Source: DASUAL01 sp035763805 (GTDB taxonomy: Bacteria; Gemmatimonadota; Gemmatimonadetes; Gemmatimonadales; GWC2-71-9). Taken from it: a DNA stretch of 64,000 bases. The DNA lies in the NCBI GenBank assembly GCA_035763805.1, contig DASUAL010000069.1, positions 1 to 64,000 on the forward strand, in the 5' to 3' direction. Below the pieces are notes generated by a model. It had not been told where the DNA came from. It worked only from the letters and a program-made list of their open reading frames with translations, and made no database searches. Position numbers and translations under genes: made by a program. Each line of letters starts with the position of its first letter. Within the stretch, counting starts at the first letter, position 1. Below, piece by piece: positions 1 to 7,628 of this stretch.

Positions 1-654
1 GCCGCCGACCACGTAGGCACCCTCGAGCCCTTCATGCCGCAGCGAGAACGGCACGACGTTGAGCGCGTGATAGGCGTCCACCAATAGCTCCGTGCCCGCC
101 CGCCGGCACGCCTCGAGCACGTGGCCGAGGTTGGGGACCACGTGGGCATTCTCGTACAGCACGGCGGAGAGCAGCACGGCTGCCGTGCGGTCGTTGACGG
201 CGTCGGCAAGGCGTTCGGCGAGCGTGGCCGCCGGCAGCGCCGGGACCTTCGTGACTTCGATCCCTTCCTCCGGCAGACGGTCGAGCTGGCGCCGGATGGT
301 ATGAAACTCGCCCGTCGTGGTCACGAGACGTGGTCGTTGTCGGAGGGGTAAGGCCGAGAGCCAGCGGACAACCAACTCGTGCGTGTTGGCACCGAGAGCG
401 ATCGTCCCGTCCGCATCATCGAGCAGCCGCGCGAACCCGCGTCGCACCCGCTCGGCCACGGCGAACGCGCGTTCCCACTTGTCGTCCACGTACTCCGCCG
501 CGTCGAGCCAGGCACGTTGCTGGGCCTCGAAGCCCACGTCGGGCCAGGCCTGATGAGAATGGCCCGTCAAGAGCAGCCGGTCCGCCACCCGAAAGCGGCT
601 GTAGTGCGGTGCGAGGGCGTTCGGGCTCGCGTACAGCGCCTCGGGCTCGATCAC
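1..654 (-). CDS. kynU: Kynureninase, C-terminal part cut by window edge
   Basis: Pyridoxal-phosphate enzyme that cleaves kynurenine to anthranilate and alanine. The first 218 codons are present and the rest lies beyond the left edge. The N-terminal TGHSHQAWPDV segment fits the fold-type I kynureninase/aminotransferase V family. The ELLVDAYHALNVVPF stretch, just before the left edge, matches the family region with the PLP-contacting Asp and the substrate loop; the PLP lysine itself is off the window. I chose the GTG at 654, 4 bases after the kynA stop, because the reading frame then runs unbroken to the edge. It is the last visible gene of the tryptophan-catabolic operon. A related PLP lyase is possible, but the position right after tryptophan dioxygenase makes kynureninase most likely. 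Confidence 0.85.
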   Translation of the reverse strand, partial: MIEPEALYASPNALAPHYSRFRVADRLLLTGHSHQAWPDVGFEAQQRAWLDAAEYVDDKWERAFAVAERVRRGFARLLDDADGTIALGANTHELVVRWLSALPLRQRPRLVTTTGEFHTIRRQLDRLPEEGIEVTKVPALPAATLAERLADAVNDRTAAVLLSAVLYENAHVVPNLGHVLEACRRAGTELLVDAYHALNVVPFSLRHEGLEGAYVVGG

Positions 655-658
655 CCGG

Positions 659-1441
659 TCACAGCTCGGTGCGGATCACCCACAGGTCGGGGAACGCGGG
701 CCGGTTCAAGGTCGTCATCAAGTACTCGGCGCCGGTCGAGCCCCCGGTCCCCGGTTTCGTGCCGATCGTGCGCTGCACCATCTTCACGTGCCGGTAGCGC
801 CACTCCATGAAGCCCTCGTCGAAGTCGATCAGGCGCTCGCAGATGAGCGCGACGACTGGGTTGTTGCGGTATACGTCGATCAGGATCCGTTGGACCTCGC
901 TCGAGGGCTGGATCGGCTGCGTGACGTCGCGTTCCAGGAGGGCGCGGGGGACGGGATTGCCGTTGGCCGAGAGGAAGCGGAGAAAAGCGTCCCACAGGGT
1001 GGGCTGGCGGTAGCGAGCCTCCACCCGGCGCCGGTGCTCGCTGCCCACAGGGTAGCGCTCCACGGCAGCCGGATTCTTCACCCCCAGCACGCACTCGAGC
1101 TCCCGGAACTGAAACGACTGGAAGCCGCTCCCGGCTTCGAGCCGGTCCCGAAACGACAGGAACTCGAGCGGCGTCATCGTCTCGAGGATATCGATCTGCG
1201 CGACCATCACCTTCAGGATCGTGAGGACTCGCTTCAGGGTGTGCTGCGCGCGCGCCGTGTCGCTCGCGCGGAGCAGAGTCATCAGATAGTCCAGCTCGTG
1301 CAGCATCTCCTTGAACCACAGCTCGTACACCTGGTGGATGACGATGAACAGGGTCTCGTCATGCTCGAGCTTTCCCTCGCGGGGCTGCTGTAGCGAGAGC
1401 AGTTGGTCGAGCTGGAGGTAGCTGGAGTAGGTGACGGTCAC
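659..1441 (-). CDS. kynA: Tryptophan 2,3-dioxygenase
   Basis: Haem dioxygenase that opens the indole ring of L-tryptophan to N-formylkynurenine, the first step of the kynurenine pathway. The 260-aa protein has every family landmark: the HDETLFIVIHQ motif (His27 is the distal active-site His), an Arg near 113 in SGFQSFQFRELE that should bind the substrate carboxylate, the proximal haem ligand His218 in WRYRHVKMVQR, and the GTGGSTGAEYL loop that closes over the substrate. It is slightly short, but no motif is missing. The start is GTG, 7 bases after the stop of the monooxygenase/reductase gene. Kynureninase follows directly, so the two are surely co-transcribed. Confidence 0.97.
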   Translation of the reverse strand: MTVTYSSYLQLDQLLSLQQPREGKLEHDETLFIVIHQVYELWFKEMLHELDYLMTLLRASDTARAQHTLKRVLTILKVMVAQIDILETMTPLEFLSFRDRLEAGSGFQSFQFRELECVLGVKNPAAVERYPVGSEHRRRVEARYRQPTLWDAFLRFLSANGNPVPRALLERDVTQPIQPSSEVQRILIDVYRNNPVVALICERLIDFDEGFMEWRYRHVKMVQRTIGTKPGTGGSTGAEYLMTTLNRPAFPDLWVIRTEL

Positions 1442-1448
1442 GGCAGTC

Positions 1449-3701
1449 CTAGGAGAAGCGCGGCTTGTATTGATCCAACGTCTCGTACGGGTTCGGCCAG
1501 GCGAGTGGATAGCCGAGCTCGTGCGCAGCGTGGCGGGTCCAGTACGGGTCCCACAAGTGCGCGCGCGCCAGCACGCATAGGTCGGAGCGACCCGCCGCGA
1601 GGATGCTGTTCACATCCATGTAGCTGGAGATGTTGCCCACCGCCATCGTGGGGATGCGCGCCTCCTGGCGGATGCGGTCGGCGAAGGGCGTCTGGAACTG
1701 GCGGCCGTAGACGGGCTTCGCATCCGGCACCGTCTGTCCCGCCGACACGTCGATGATGTCGCAGCTGCGTGCCTGGAGCAACTTCGCGACTTCCACGGCG
1801 TCCGCCGACTCGAGGCCGCCGGGCGCCCAATCCACGGCTGAGATGCGGACCGAGATCGGCTTGGCAGCGGGCCACACCCGCCGGACGGCGTCGAATACCT
1901 CGAGCGGGAAGCGCATCCGGTTCTCGAGCGGGCCGCCGTACTGGTCCGGGCGCCGGTTCGTGAGCGGCGAGATGAAGCTTGCGAGCAGATAGCCGTGCGC
2001 AAAATGGATCTCCAGGATGTCGAACCCCGCCTCCTCCGCCATCTGCGCCGCCAGGACGAAGTCGTCCCGGACCCGGTCCATGTCGGCCCGGTCCATCTCT
2101 TTCGGAACCTGGCTATGAGGGAAGTACGGGATCGGTGACGCGGCGATGATCGGCCAGGCGTCTTCATCGAGGGGCTCGTCCATGCCTTCCCAGGCGAGTC
2201 GCGTCGCGCCCTTGCGCCCCGCGTGTCCGAGCTGGAGGCCGATCTTGGCGTAGCTGTGCGTGTGGACGAAGTCGACGATCCGCTTCCAGGCGGGGACGTG
2301 CGCCGGCGTGTACATGCCGGTGCAACCGGGGGAGATGCGTCCCTCCGGGCTGACGTCGGTCATCTCGGTGAACACGAGCCCGGCGCCGCCGATGGCGCGG
2401 GTGCCGAGGTGGACGAGGTGCCAGTCGTTCGGGGTGCCGTCCACGGCGCAATACTGACACATCGGCGAGACGACGACGCGGTTCTGGAGCAGGAGGTCGC
2501 GCAAGCGGAACGGCGTGAACATGGGTGGGGGCGCGGGCTCGGTCGGCACCGTTACGCGGCATTGCGCCGCCGCCTGCTCGGCGAACCAGCGGTCGATCCG
2601 CGCCACGAATTCCGGATCGCGGACCTTCAGGTTGTCGTGCGTGATCCGGAGGCTGCGGGTCAGGAGGTTGAAAGCGAACTGAATCGGCTCCAGGGTCATG
2701 TAGCGCTCGGTGTCCTCGAACCACTGGAGGCTCACTTGGGCGGCGCGCTGCAGGCTCTCGACCGCGGGCCGGCGATCCGCTTCGTAGACGGCGAGCGCAC
2801 TCGAGATATCGCGATGGCGCTGGAGCGCCTGCGCGAGACTGATCGCGTCCTCCATCGCCAGCTTCGTCCCCGAGCCAACGGAGAAGTGCGCGGTGTGCGC
2901 CGCGTCGCCTACCAGGACGACGTTGCCGTGATACCAGCGCTCGTTTTTCACCGTGCCGAAGCTCCGCCAGATGGAGCGGTTCCTGAGCAGGCGGTGGCCC
3001 TCGAGCTCGTCGGCGAAGAGGTCTTCGCAGAAGGCGAGCGTCTCGTCTTCCGTCGCGCGGTCGAGGCAGGCGGCCCGCCATGTGGCCTCGGTCGCCTCGA
3101 CGATGAAGGTCGAGTGCCCCCGGTCGTATTGGTAGGCGTGGACGCGCCACAAACCGTGCCGGTCCTGCTTGAAATAAAAGGTGAACGCGGGGAATGGCCG
3201 CGTGGTGCCGAGCCACACGAACCGGTTCGGCCGCCACTCGACGGTCGTGTGGAAGTGGTGAGCGAACTGGTCCCGGACGACGCTGTTGAAGCCGTCGGCG
3301 CCCACCACGAGATCGGCGTGCAGGTACGGGACGATGTCCCCTATCTCCGCGCCGATCTGCAGGCCAACGCCTAGCTCTTCCGCGCGGCGTCCCAGGATCT
3401 CGAGCAGCTTCTGGCGCGCGAGGCCGCTGAACCCGTGGCCGGTAGAGCGGATGACCGTGCCGTTGTAATGGATGTCGATGTCATCCCAGTGATGGTAGCT
3501 CCGCGCCATCGCCTCGAACGTCGGTCGGTCGGCCTCGGCTAGGTTTTCCTGCGTGGCATCGGAGAAGACGACCCCGAAGCCGAAGGTGTCGTCGAAGCGG
3601 TTGCGCTCGAGGACCGTGATGTCGTGGCTGGGACTTGCCTTCTTCATCAGGATGGCAAAGTACAGCCCCGCCGCTCCACCACCGATGCTGACGACCTTCA
3701 C
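1449..3701 (-). CDS. Anthraniloyl-CoA monooxygenase/reductase (fused two-domain flavoprotein)
   Basis: A 750-aa fusion. Residues 1-375 are a PHBH-type FAD monooxygenase, with GGGAAGLYFAI at 7-17 for FAD binding, ADLVVGADG near 129-137 and GDAAHTAHFSVGSG at 265-278. Residues about 393-750 are an Old Yellow Enzyme-type FMN reductase, with VVSPMCQYC, LQLGHAGRKG and HFAHGYLLASFISPLTNRR. This architecture is that of 2-aminobenzoyl-CoA monooxygenase/reductase and of salicylyl-CoA 5-hydroxylase. The former hydroxylates and then reduces the ring of anthraniloyl-CoA, using O2 and NADH, to give a non-aromatic amino-oxocyclohexene carboxyl-CoA. Neighbouring kynureninase and CoA ligase genes favour anthraniloyl-CoA as substrate. 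The GTG start overlaps the dehydrogenase stop (GTGA). The open frame extends further upstream, but only as a shadow of that gene. Confidence 0.9.
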   Translation of the reverse strand: MKVVSIGGGAAGLYFAILMKKASPSHDITVLERNRFDDTFGFGVVFSDATQENLAEADRPTFEAMARSYHHWDDIDIHYNGTVIRSTGHGFSGLARQKLLEILGRRAEELGVGLQIGAEIGDIVPYLHADLVVGADGFNSVVRDQFAHHFHTTVEWRPNRFVWLGTTRPFPAFTFYFKQDRHGLWRVHAYQYDRGHSTFIVEATEATWRAACLDRATEDETLAFCEDLFADELEGHRLLRNRSIWRSFGTVKNERWYHGNVVLVGDAAHTAHFSVGSGTKLAMEDAISLAQALQRHRDISSALAVYEADRRPAVESLQRAAQVSLQWFEDTERYMTLEPIQFAFNLLTRSLRITHDNLKVRDPEFVARIDRWFAEQAAAQCRVTVPTEPAPPPMFTPFRLRDLLLQNRVVVSPMCQYCAVDGTPNDWHLVHLGTRAIGGAGLVFTEMTDVSPEGRISPGCTGMYTPAHVPAWKRIVDFVHTHSYAKIGLQLGHAGRKGATRLAWEGMDEPLDEDAWPIIAASPIPYFPHSQVPKEMDRADMDRVRDDFVLAAQMAEEAGFDILEIHFAHGYLLASFISPLTNRRPDQYGGPLENRMRFPLEVFDAVRRVWPAAKPISVRISAVDWAPGGLESADAVEVAKLLQARSCDIIDVSAGQTVPDAKPVYGRQFQTPFADRIRQEARIPTMAVGNISSYMDVNSILAAGRSDLCVLARAHLWDPYWTRHAAHELGYPLAWPNPYETLDQYKPRFS

Positions 3702-4870
3702 GTGGCGCTCCCCCCTCCCCCTCCCGCTCCCACCTCCTTCAGTAGGTGTCCCGCGATGACGAGGTGCTGGACCTCCGTCGTTCCCTCGTAGATGCGCAGA
3801 GCGCGGACCGCGCGGTAGAGTCGATCCACTGGATGGTCCGCAAGCACCCCACGGCCGCCGAGGATCTGCACGGCATCGTCGACGATACGCTGTGCCGCCT
3901 CGGTGGCGAAGGCTTTGGCCATGGCGGCCTCGAGCGTCACCCGCTCGGCGCCGCAGTCCTTCTCCCAGGCGGCGCGATACACGAGCAGCCGTGCCGCCGT
4001 GAGATCCGTCGCCATGCGGGCCAGCTTGTCCTGGATCAGCTGGAACTCGGCGAGCGGGTGCCCGAACTGACGGCGATGCGTGGCGTGGGCCAACGCCTCG
4101 TCGAGCGCCCGCTCGGCCATGCCGCAGGCGCCGGCGCCTACCGTGGCGCGCAGGCGGTCGAGCGTCGCGAGCCCGAGTTTGAGACCCTCGCCCTCCGCGC
4201 CGAGCCGCGCCGCGGCGGAGACTTTGCAGTTCTCGAACGCGATCTCGCCCAGCGGATGCCGGGCCGAGAGCACCAGCGGCTTGACGAACCGCAGCCCCGG
4301 CGCGTCGGCCGAAACGACGAAGCAGGAGATCCCCTTGCTGCCCTTGGCGGGGTCGGTGGAGGCGAACACCGTGTAGAAATCGGCGATTCCAGCGTTCGAA
4401 ATCAGCGTCTTCGTGCCGCTGAGCACGTACCCGCCTCTGTCCGGGCGTGCGGTTGTCGCCAGTGCGGCTACATCCGAGCCGGCCTCGGGCTCCGTCATCG
4501 CGAAGGAGGCCATGGCGCGCCCGGCAAGCATCGGCGGGAGCCACCGATGCTTGAGCTCCTCGCTGCCGGCGATGACGATCGGCAACGTCCCGAGCGCCTG
4601 GAGCGCGAACACCGCGTCGGCGAGCGGTGACGCCGCGGCCAGTGCCTCGCGGATCAGGCAGCAAGCGCGGAGATCCTGGTCCGCAATCGGCGCGAACCAC
4701 CCGGCCCGGCCGAGCCGTCCGAGGACGTCCCGCGCCTGTGCCCGGGCGGCGCCGTCGTCGCGGGGCTCGGGCAACGGGGCAATCTCGTGGGCGACGAAGT
4801 CGCCGATGCGCGCCGCAAGCTCGTTGTGGCGGGGCTCGAGAAACGCGCGGACGGCGACCGTGGCAGGCAT
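3698..4870 (-). CDS. Acyl-CoA dehydrogenase
   Basis: A 390-aa FAD enzyme that introduces a double bond next to the CoA thioester. It shows the FAD-contact motif FAMTEPEAGSDVAAL, the QFGHPLAEFQ helix and the C-terminal IYEGTTEVQ, whose Glu (about residue 362) is the usual catalytic base. The length is normal for the family. A Gly-rich tail (GAGGGGGSAT) ends the protein. It lies 3 bases after the enoyl-CoA hydratase and overlaps the monooxygenase/reductase. The likely role is oxidation of an alicyclic CoA ester formed after dearomatisation of anthraniloyl-CoA. The exact substrate cannot be read from the sequence. Confidence 0.92.
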   Translation of the reverse strand: MPATVAVRAFLEPRHNELAARIGDFVAHEIAPLPEPRDDGAARAQARDVLGRLGRAGWFAPIADQDLRACCLIREALAAASPLADAVFALQALGTLPIVIAGSEELKHRWLPPMLAGRAMASFAMTEPEAGSDVAALATTARPDRGGYVLSGTKTLISNAGIADFYTVFASTDPAKGSKGISCFVVSADAPGLRFVKPLVLSARHPLGEIAFENCKVSAAARLGAEGEGLKLGLATLDRLRATVGAGACGMAERALDEALAHATHRRQFGHPLAEFQLIQDKLARMATDLTAARLLVYRAAWEKDCGAERVTLEAAMAKAFATEAAQRIVDDAVQILGGRGVLADHPVDRLYRAVRALRIYEGTTEVQHLVIAGHLLKEVGAGGGGGSAT

Positions 4871-4873
4871 GCG

Positions 4874-5683
4874 TTAGACGAACCTCGGCTCGCGCTTCGC
4901 CCGAAACGCTTCATACGACTCTCGAAAGTTGGGGTGCTGCATCAGCCGGGCCTGCACTTCCGCTTCGTAGGCGAGCGCCGCCTCGAGGTCGAGCACCGCT
5001 TCGGCGTCCAGCGCCTGCTTCGTGACTCCCAGGGCGGGGGACGGCCCGCGGGCGAGCTTCTCCGCGAGCGTCGTCGCCTCGGCGAGCGCTCGATCCTGTG
5101 GGACGACGCGGTTGTACAGCCCGATCCGCTCGGCCGTCTGCGCGTCGATAAAGTCGCCGGTGAGGAGCAGCTCGGTCGCGCGACCGAGACCCACCAGCCG
5201 TGGGAGGAGCCATGCGGCGCCCATGTCGGCCCCCGAAAGCCCCACGCGCGTGAACAGGAACGCGATCTTCGCCGTGCCCGCGGCGATCCGCACGTCGCAG
5301 GCCGCGGCGATCACTGCGCCCGCGCCCGCCACCGTCCCATTGAGCGCCGCCACGACCGGACGGCGGCACCGCCGGATATTCAGGATCAGATCGCATGTCA
5401 TCTGCGTGAACTCTTTCAGTCCCGCGAGGTCGCGCGCGAACAGCGCGCCAATGATATCCTCCACGTCGCCGCCGGAGCAGAACGCCCGACCTGCGCCCGT
5501 GATGACGACTGCCCGCACCGCGGGCTCCGCGTCCAGCGCCCGGAAGGTGTCCCGGAGCTCGGCGTACACCTCAAACGTGAGGGCGTTGAGGCGCTCCGGC
5601 CGATTGAGCGTGATCGTCGCAACGCCGCTGTCCGGGTCCTGCCGGTACAGGAACGACTTCGGGGCTATGGCCATGGAGCTCAT
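4874..5683 (-). CDS. Enoyl-CoA hydratase/isomerase (crotonase family)
   Basis: A 269-aa crotonase-fold protein that probably hydrates, or hydrolytically opens, a CoA-bound ring intermediate. The oxyanion-hole segments GRAFCSGGDVEDI and NGTVAGAGAVIAAACDVRIA are clear. The later GLSGADMGAAWLLPRLVG segment corresponds to the family GLxPDxG block; it has an Asp but no obvious classical Glu pair, so the chemistry may differ from simple hydration. It starts at ATG 5683, 3 bases after the Rid stop. A crotonase is expected in aerobic CoA-dependent aromatic pathways for hydration or ring cleavage. Which of these it does is inference. Confidence 0.88.
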   Translation of the reverse strand: MSSMAIAPKSFLYRQDPDSGVATITLNRPERLNALTFEVYAELRDTFRALDAEPAVRAVVITGAGRAFCSGGDVEDIIGALFARDLAGLKEFTQMTCDLILNIRRCRRPVVAALNGTVAGAGAVIAAACDVRIAAGTAKIAFLFTRVGLSGADMGAAWLLPRLVGLGRATELLLTGDFIDAQTAERIGLYNRVVPQDRALAEATTLAEKLARGPSPALGVTKQALDAEAVLDLEAALAYEAEVQARLMQHPNFRESYEAFRAKREPRFV

Positions 5684-5686
5684 CCT

Positions 5687-6088
5687 CTATGGTAACACGG
5701 CCGTCGCCTCAATTTCGACCAAGGCGCCGACATCGACCAAAGCGCGCACCTCCAGGAGCGTGGTCGCCGGGTAGTGGCGGCCCATGTGCTTGCGGTGCAC
5801 TTCCCCCAGCCGCTTGAGGCTCGCCCGATACGCCTCGAGGTCGGTGACATAGACCGTCATGCGGGTGATCTGCTCGGGGCTCCCGCCCGCCGCGCGCACC
5901 ACGGCGACCACCCGCTCGAGCGCGCGGTCCCACTGTTCGACCAGTCCCCTCGCCGCGATCCGGCCCGCCGCGTCGAGCGCGGCCTGGCCCGCCACGAACA
6001 GCACCCGGCCTCCCTCAGGCGCAAGAATCCCGTGGTTGAACCCGCGGGGCGGGCCGAGGCCGTCGGGATTGACGATCTCGACGCTCAT
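5687..6088 (-). CDS. Rid (YjgF/YER057c/UK114) family protein lacking the catalytic Arg
   Basis: A 133-aa single-domain Rid protein. Rid1-type members hydrolyse enamines and imines released by PLP enzymes, using an Arg in a PARSxVEV segment. Here the matching segment reads HYPATTLLEVRAL, with Thr in place of that Arg, so canonical 2-iminopropanoate deaminase activity is unlikely. The rest of the fold (VLFVAGQAALD, ITRMTVYVTDLEAY, VEIEATAVLP) is intact. Deaminases of aromatic breakdown such as 2-aminomuconate deaminase also belong to this superfamily. A role in removing the amino group of an anthranilate-derived enamine-CoA is therefore plausible. The start at ATG 6088 overlaps the SDR stop (ATGA). 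The longer upstream frame is a shadow. Confidence 0.85.
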   Translation of the reverse strand: MSVEIVNPDGLGPPRGFNHGILAPEGGRVLFVAGQAALDAAGRIAARGLVEQWDRALERVVAVVRAAGGSPEQITRMTVYVTDLEAYRASLKRLGEVHRKHMGRHYPATTLLEVRALVDVGALVEIEATAVLP

Positions 6089-6858
6089 GCCGTTGCGCTC
6101 CCGTCGATCACGATCGCTGCTCCGTTGATGTGGCCGGACCCGGCGTCGCAAAGGGCGAGGACCTCGCGCGCCACGTCCTCGGGTGGAATGAGGCGCCGCT
6201 GGGCAGTGCCGGCCAGCATGACCGCGAGCGCCTCTTCGCGCGACTTGCCGGTCTTCGCCATCACCCGCTCTACTGATTCCCGCGTCATCTCCGTATCGAC
6301 ATAGCCAGGGCAGATCGCGTTGCAGGTCACTCCGCTGCCCGCCACCTCCGCGGCGACCGACCGCGTGAACCCGATCACGGCGTGCTTCGCGGCGCTATAG
6401 GCCGCGATGTAGCGCGCCCCGTGCAGCCCCGCGACCGACGCGACGTTCACGATCCGACCTCGTTGTCGCTCGAGCATCCCCGGCAGGAACGCCTGGGTGC
6501 AGAGAAAGGTCCCGGTGGCGTTCACGGCAAGCACCCGCCGCCAGTCGTCGAGCGTGAGCCGGTGGAGCGGAGCGCTATGGGCGACACCGGCGTTGTTCAC
6601 CAAGATGTCCACGGGGCCCAGGTATCGCGCGGCGGCCTCAGCGAGCGTGCGGACGCTCGCGGGGTCGGCCACGTCGCACGAGACGGCCCAGGCGCGGCGC
6701 CCCGTGGCGCGGATGGCCTCGGCCGTGGCCTCGATCGTCGGCGCCGTGCGGGCGGCGACCACGACGGCCGCCCCCTCCGCCGCGAGCGCCCGCGCGACCG
6801 CTGCCCCGATCCCCCGGCCCCCTCCCGTGACGACGGCCGCGAGGCCTTCGAGCCTCAT
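6085..6858 (-). CDS. Short-chain dehydrogenase/reductase (3-hydroxyacyl-CoA dehydrogenase-like)
   Basis: A 257-aa classical SDR with the nucleotide loop TGGGRGIG (11-18), NNAG (88-91) and the catalytic Ser141, Tyr154 and Lys158 (YSAAK). The ARTAP following the second strand, with no Asp at its end, is compatible with NADP(H) or NAD(H). By position between a crotonase/Rid pair and a hydrolase, its most likely task is oxidation or reduction of a hydroxyl/oxo group on the CoA-bound ring product, that is, the hydroxyacyl-CoA dehydrogenase step. The start at ATG 6858 overlaps the hydrolase stop. SDR substrate specificity cannot be assigned from sequence, so the role rests on context. Confidence 0.88.
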   Translation of the reverse strand: MRLEGLAAVVTGGGRGIGAAVARALAAEGAAVVVAARTAPTIEATAEAIRATGRRAWAVSCDVADPASVRTLAEAAARYLGPVDILVNNAGVAHSAPLHRLTLDDWRRVLAVNATGTFLCTQAFLPGMLERQRGRIVNVASVAGLHGARYIAAYSAAKHAVIGFTRSVAAEVAGSGVTCNAICPGYVDTEMTRESVERVMAKTGKSREEALAVMLAGTAQRRLIPPEDVAREVLALCDAGSGHINGAAIVIDGSATA

Positions 6859-7610
6859 CGGCCGAGCTCGGCCAGGACGGCCTCGGCGAGAATCGCGCCG
6901 AGCATGGCGATCGTCTGCCGGCCCTCCTGGGCCGTCGCATCGGCCGGGAAGCCGAAGTAGGCCTGTGATCCGCCGGCTTCCTCGAAGGTTTTGGCGCCTG
7001 CGGCGATTGCGGCCGACAGCGAGCGGGGGTTCGGACTCAGGTCCCGGCGGACCTCTTCCCGAACCTCGCTGGGCCTCGCCGCCAGGACGACCGAGGTCTC
7101 GAATTGGCCGGCGTGACAGGCGCCGCTCTTGAACTCCGCGGTGAGCCGTGACGCCCACGGTTTCCGCGTCAGGTCGGGGAACACGACGCGCGCAACCTGC
7201 CGCTCCCGAATCCGCTCGACCGCCGCGTGCAGCGCGTCCAGGTGCGCCGGGTCCAGGTGTGCATTCGCGATCGCCAGCGCCGGAAACTCGTGCCGGGCCA
7301 GGCTGCCCGCGATCCCCACGATCAGCTCGGTGATGGTGCCCGGGGCAGGGGCGAGCGTGCCCGGAAACGCGGCAGCGAACCCTGCCGCAGTGTAGACGAC
7401 GGCCGGCAGCGCCAATACCTCGTGCCCGCGCGCGGCGAGCTGGTCCGCGCCGGCTCGGGCCATCGCCTCGGCGATGATGACGTCGGTCGCGAGCGGCAGA
7501 TGAGGACCGTGCGCTTCGATCGCGCCGACCGGTAACACGGCAATCGTCTTCGCCCGGTCGAGCGCGCGCACATCCCCCCACGTCAGCCGGGCTAGCTCGA
7601 GGACCGGCAT
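6855..7610 (-). CDS. Creatininase-family amidohydrolase; candidate N-formylkynurenine formamidase
   Basis: A 251-aa metal-dependent hydrolase of the creatininase fold. Metal ligands are visible in PVGAIEAHGPHLPLATD (Glu32, His34, Asp43), followed by NAHLDPAHLDAL, where family members have NGHGGN, and ACHAGQFETS, the region of the last ligands. The family includes creatininase, the archaeal formamide hydrolase ArfB and the mycofactocin peptidase MftE. It is the first gene of an operon that encodes tryptophan dioxygenase and kynureninase but no recognisable KynB-type formamidase. A deformylase role on N-formylkynurenine is therefore an attractive inference; hydrolysis of a ring-derived amide or lactam is the alternative. 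The start is ATG 7610, 18 bases from the divergent ligase start. Confidence 0.8.
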   Translation of the reverse strand: MPVLELARLTWGDVRALDRAKTIAVLPVGAIEAHGPHLPLATDVIIAEAMARAGADQLAARGHEVLALPAVVYTAAGFAAAFPGTLAPAPGTITELIVGIAGSLARHEFPALAIANAHLDPAHLDALHAAVERIRERQVARVVFPDLTRKPWASRLTAEFKSGACHAGQFETSVVLAARPSEVREEVRRDLSPNPRSLSAAIAAGAKTFEEAGGSQAYFGFPADATAQEGRQTIAMLGAILAEAVLAELGR

Positions 7611-7628
7611 CGGCGCATTATCTCACCC
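7611..7628. promoter_or_regulatory. 18-bp divergent start-to-start gap with overlapping -10-like boxes
   Basis: Only 18 bases separate the start codons of the catabolic operon and of the CoA ligase. The gap carries GATAAT on the minus strand (7622-7617, 6 bases before ATG 7610) and TTATCT on the plus strand (7618-7623, 5 bases before ATG 7629). The two boxes overlap almost fully. I see no good -35 on either side. If both are used, both transcripts are leaderless and the two promoters exclude one another. Confidence 0.35.

Noticed and set aside
3702..4700. Upstream extension of the monooxygenase/reductase frame, giving a 1083-residue protein
   Set aside because: The extra 333 residues are the shadow of the acyl-CoA dehydrogenase in another frame. 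Conserved sequence starts at GTG 3701.
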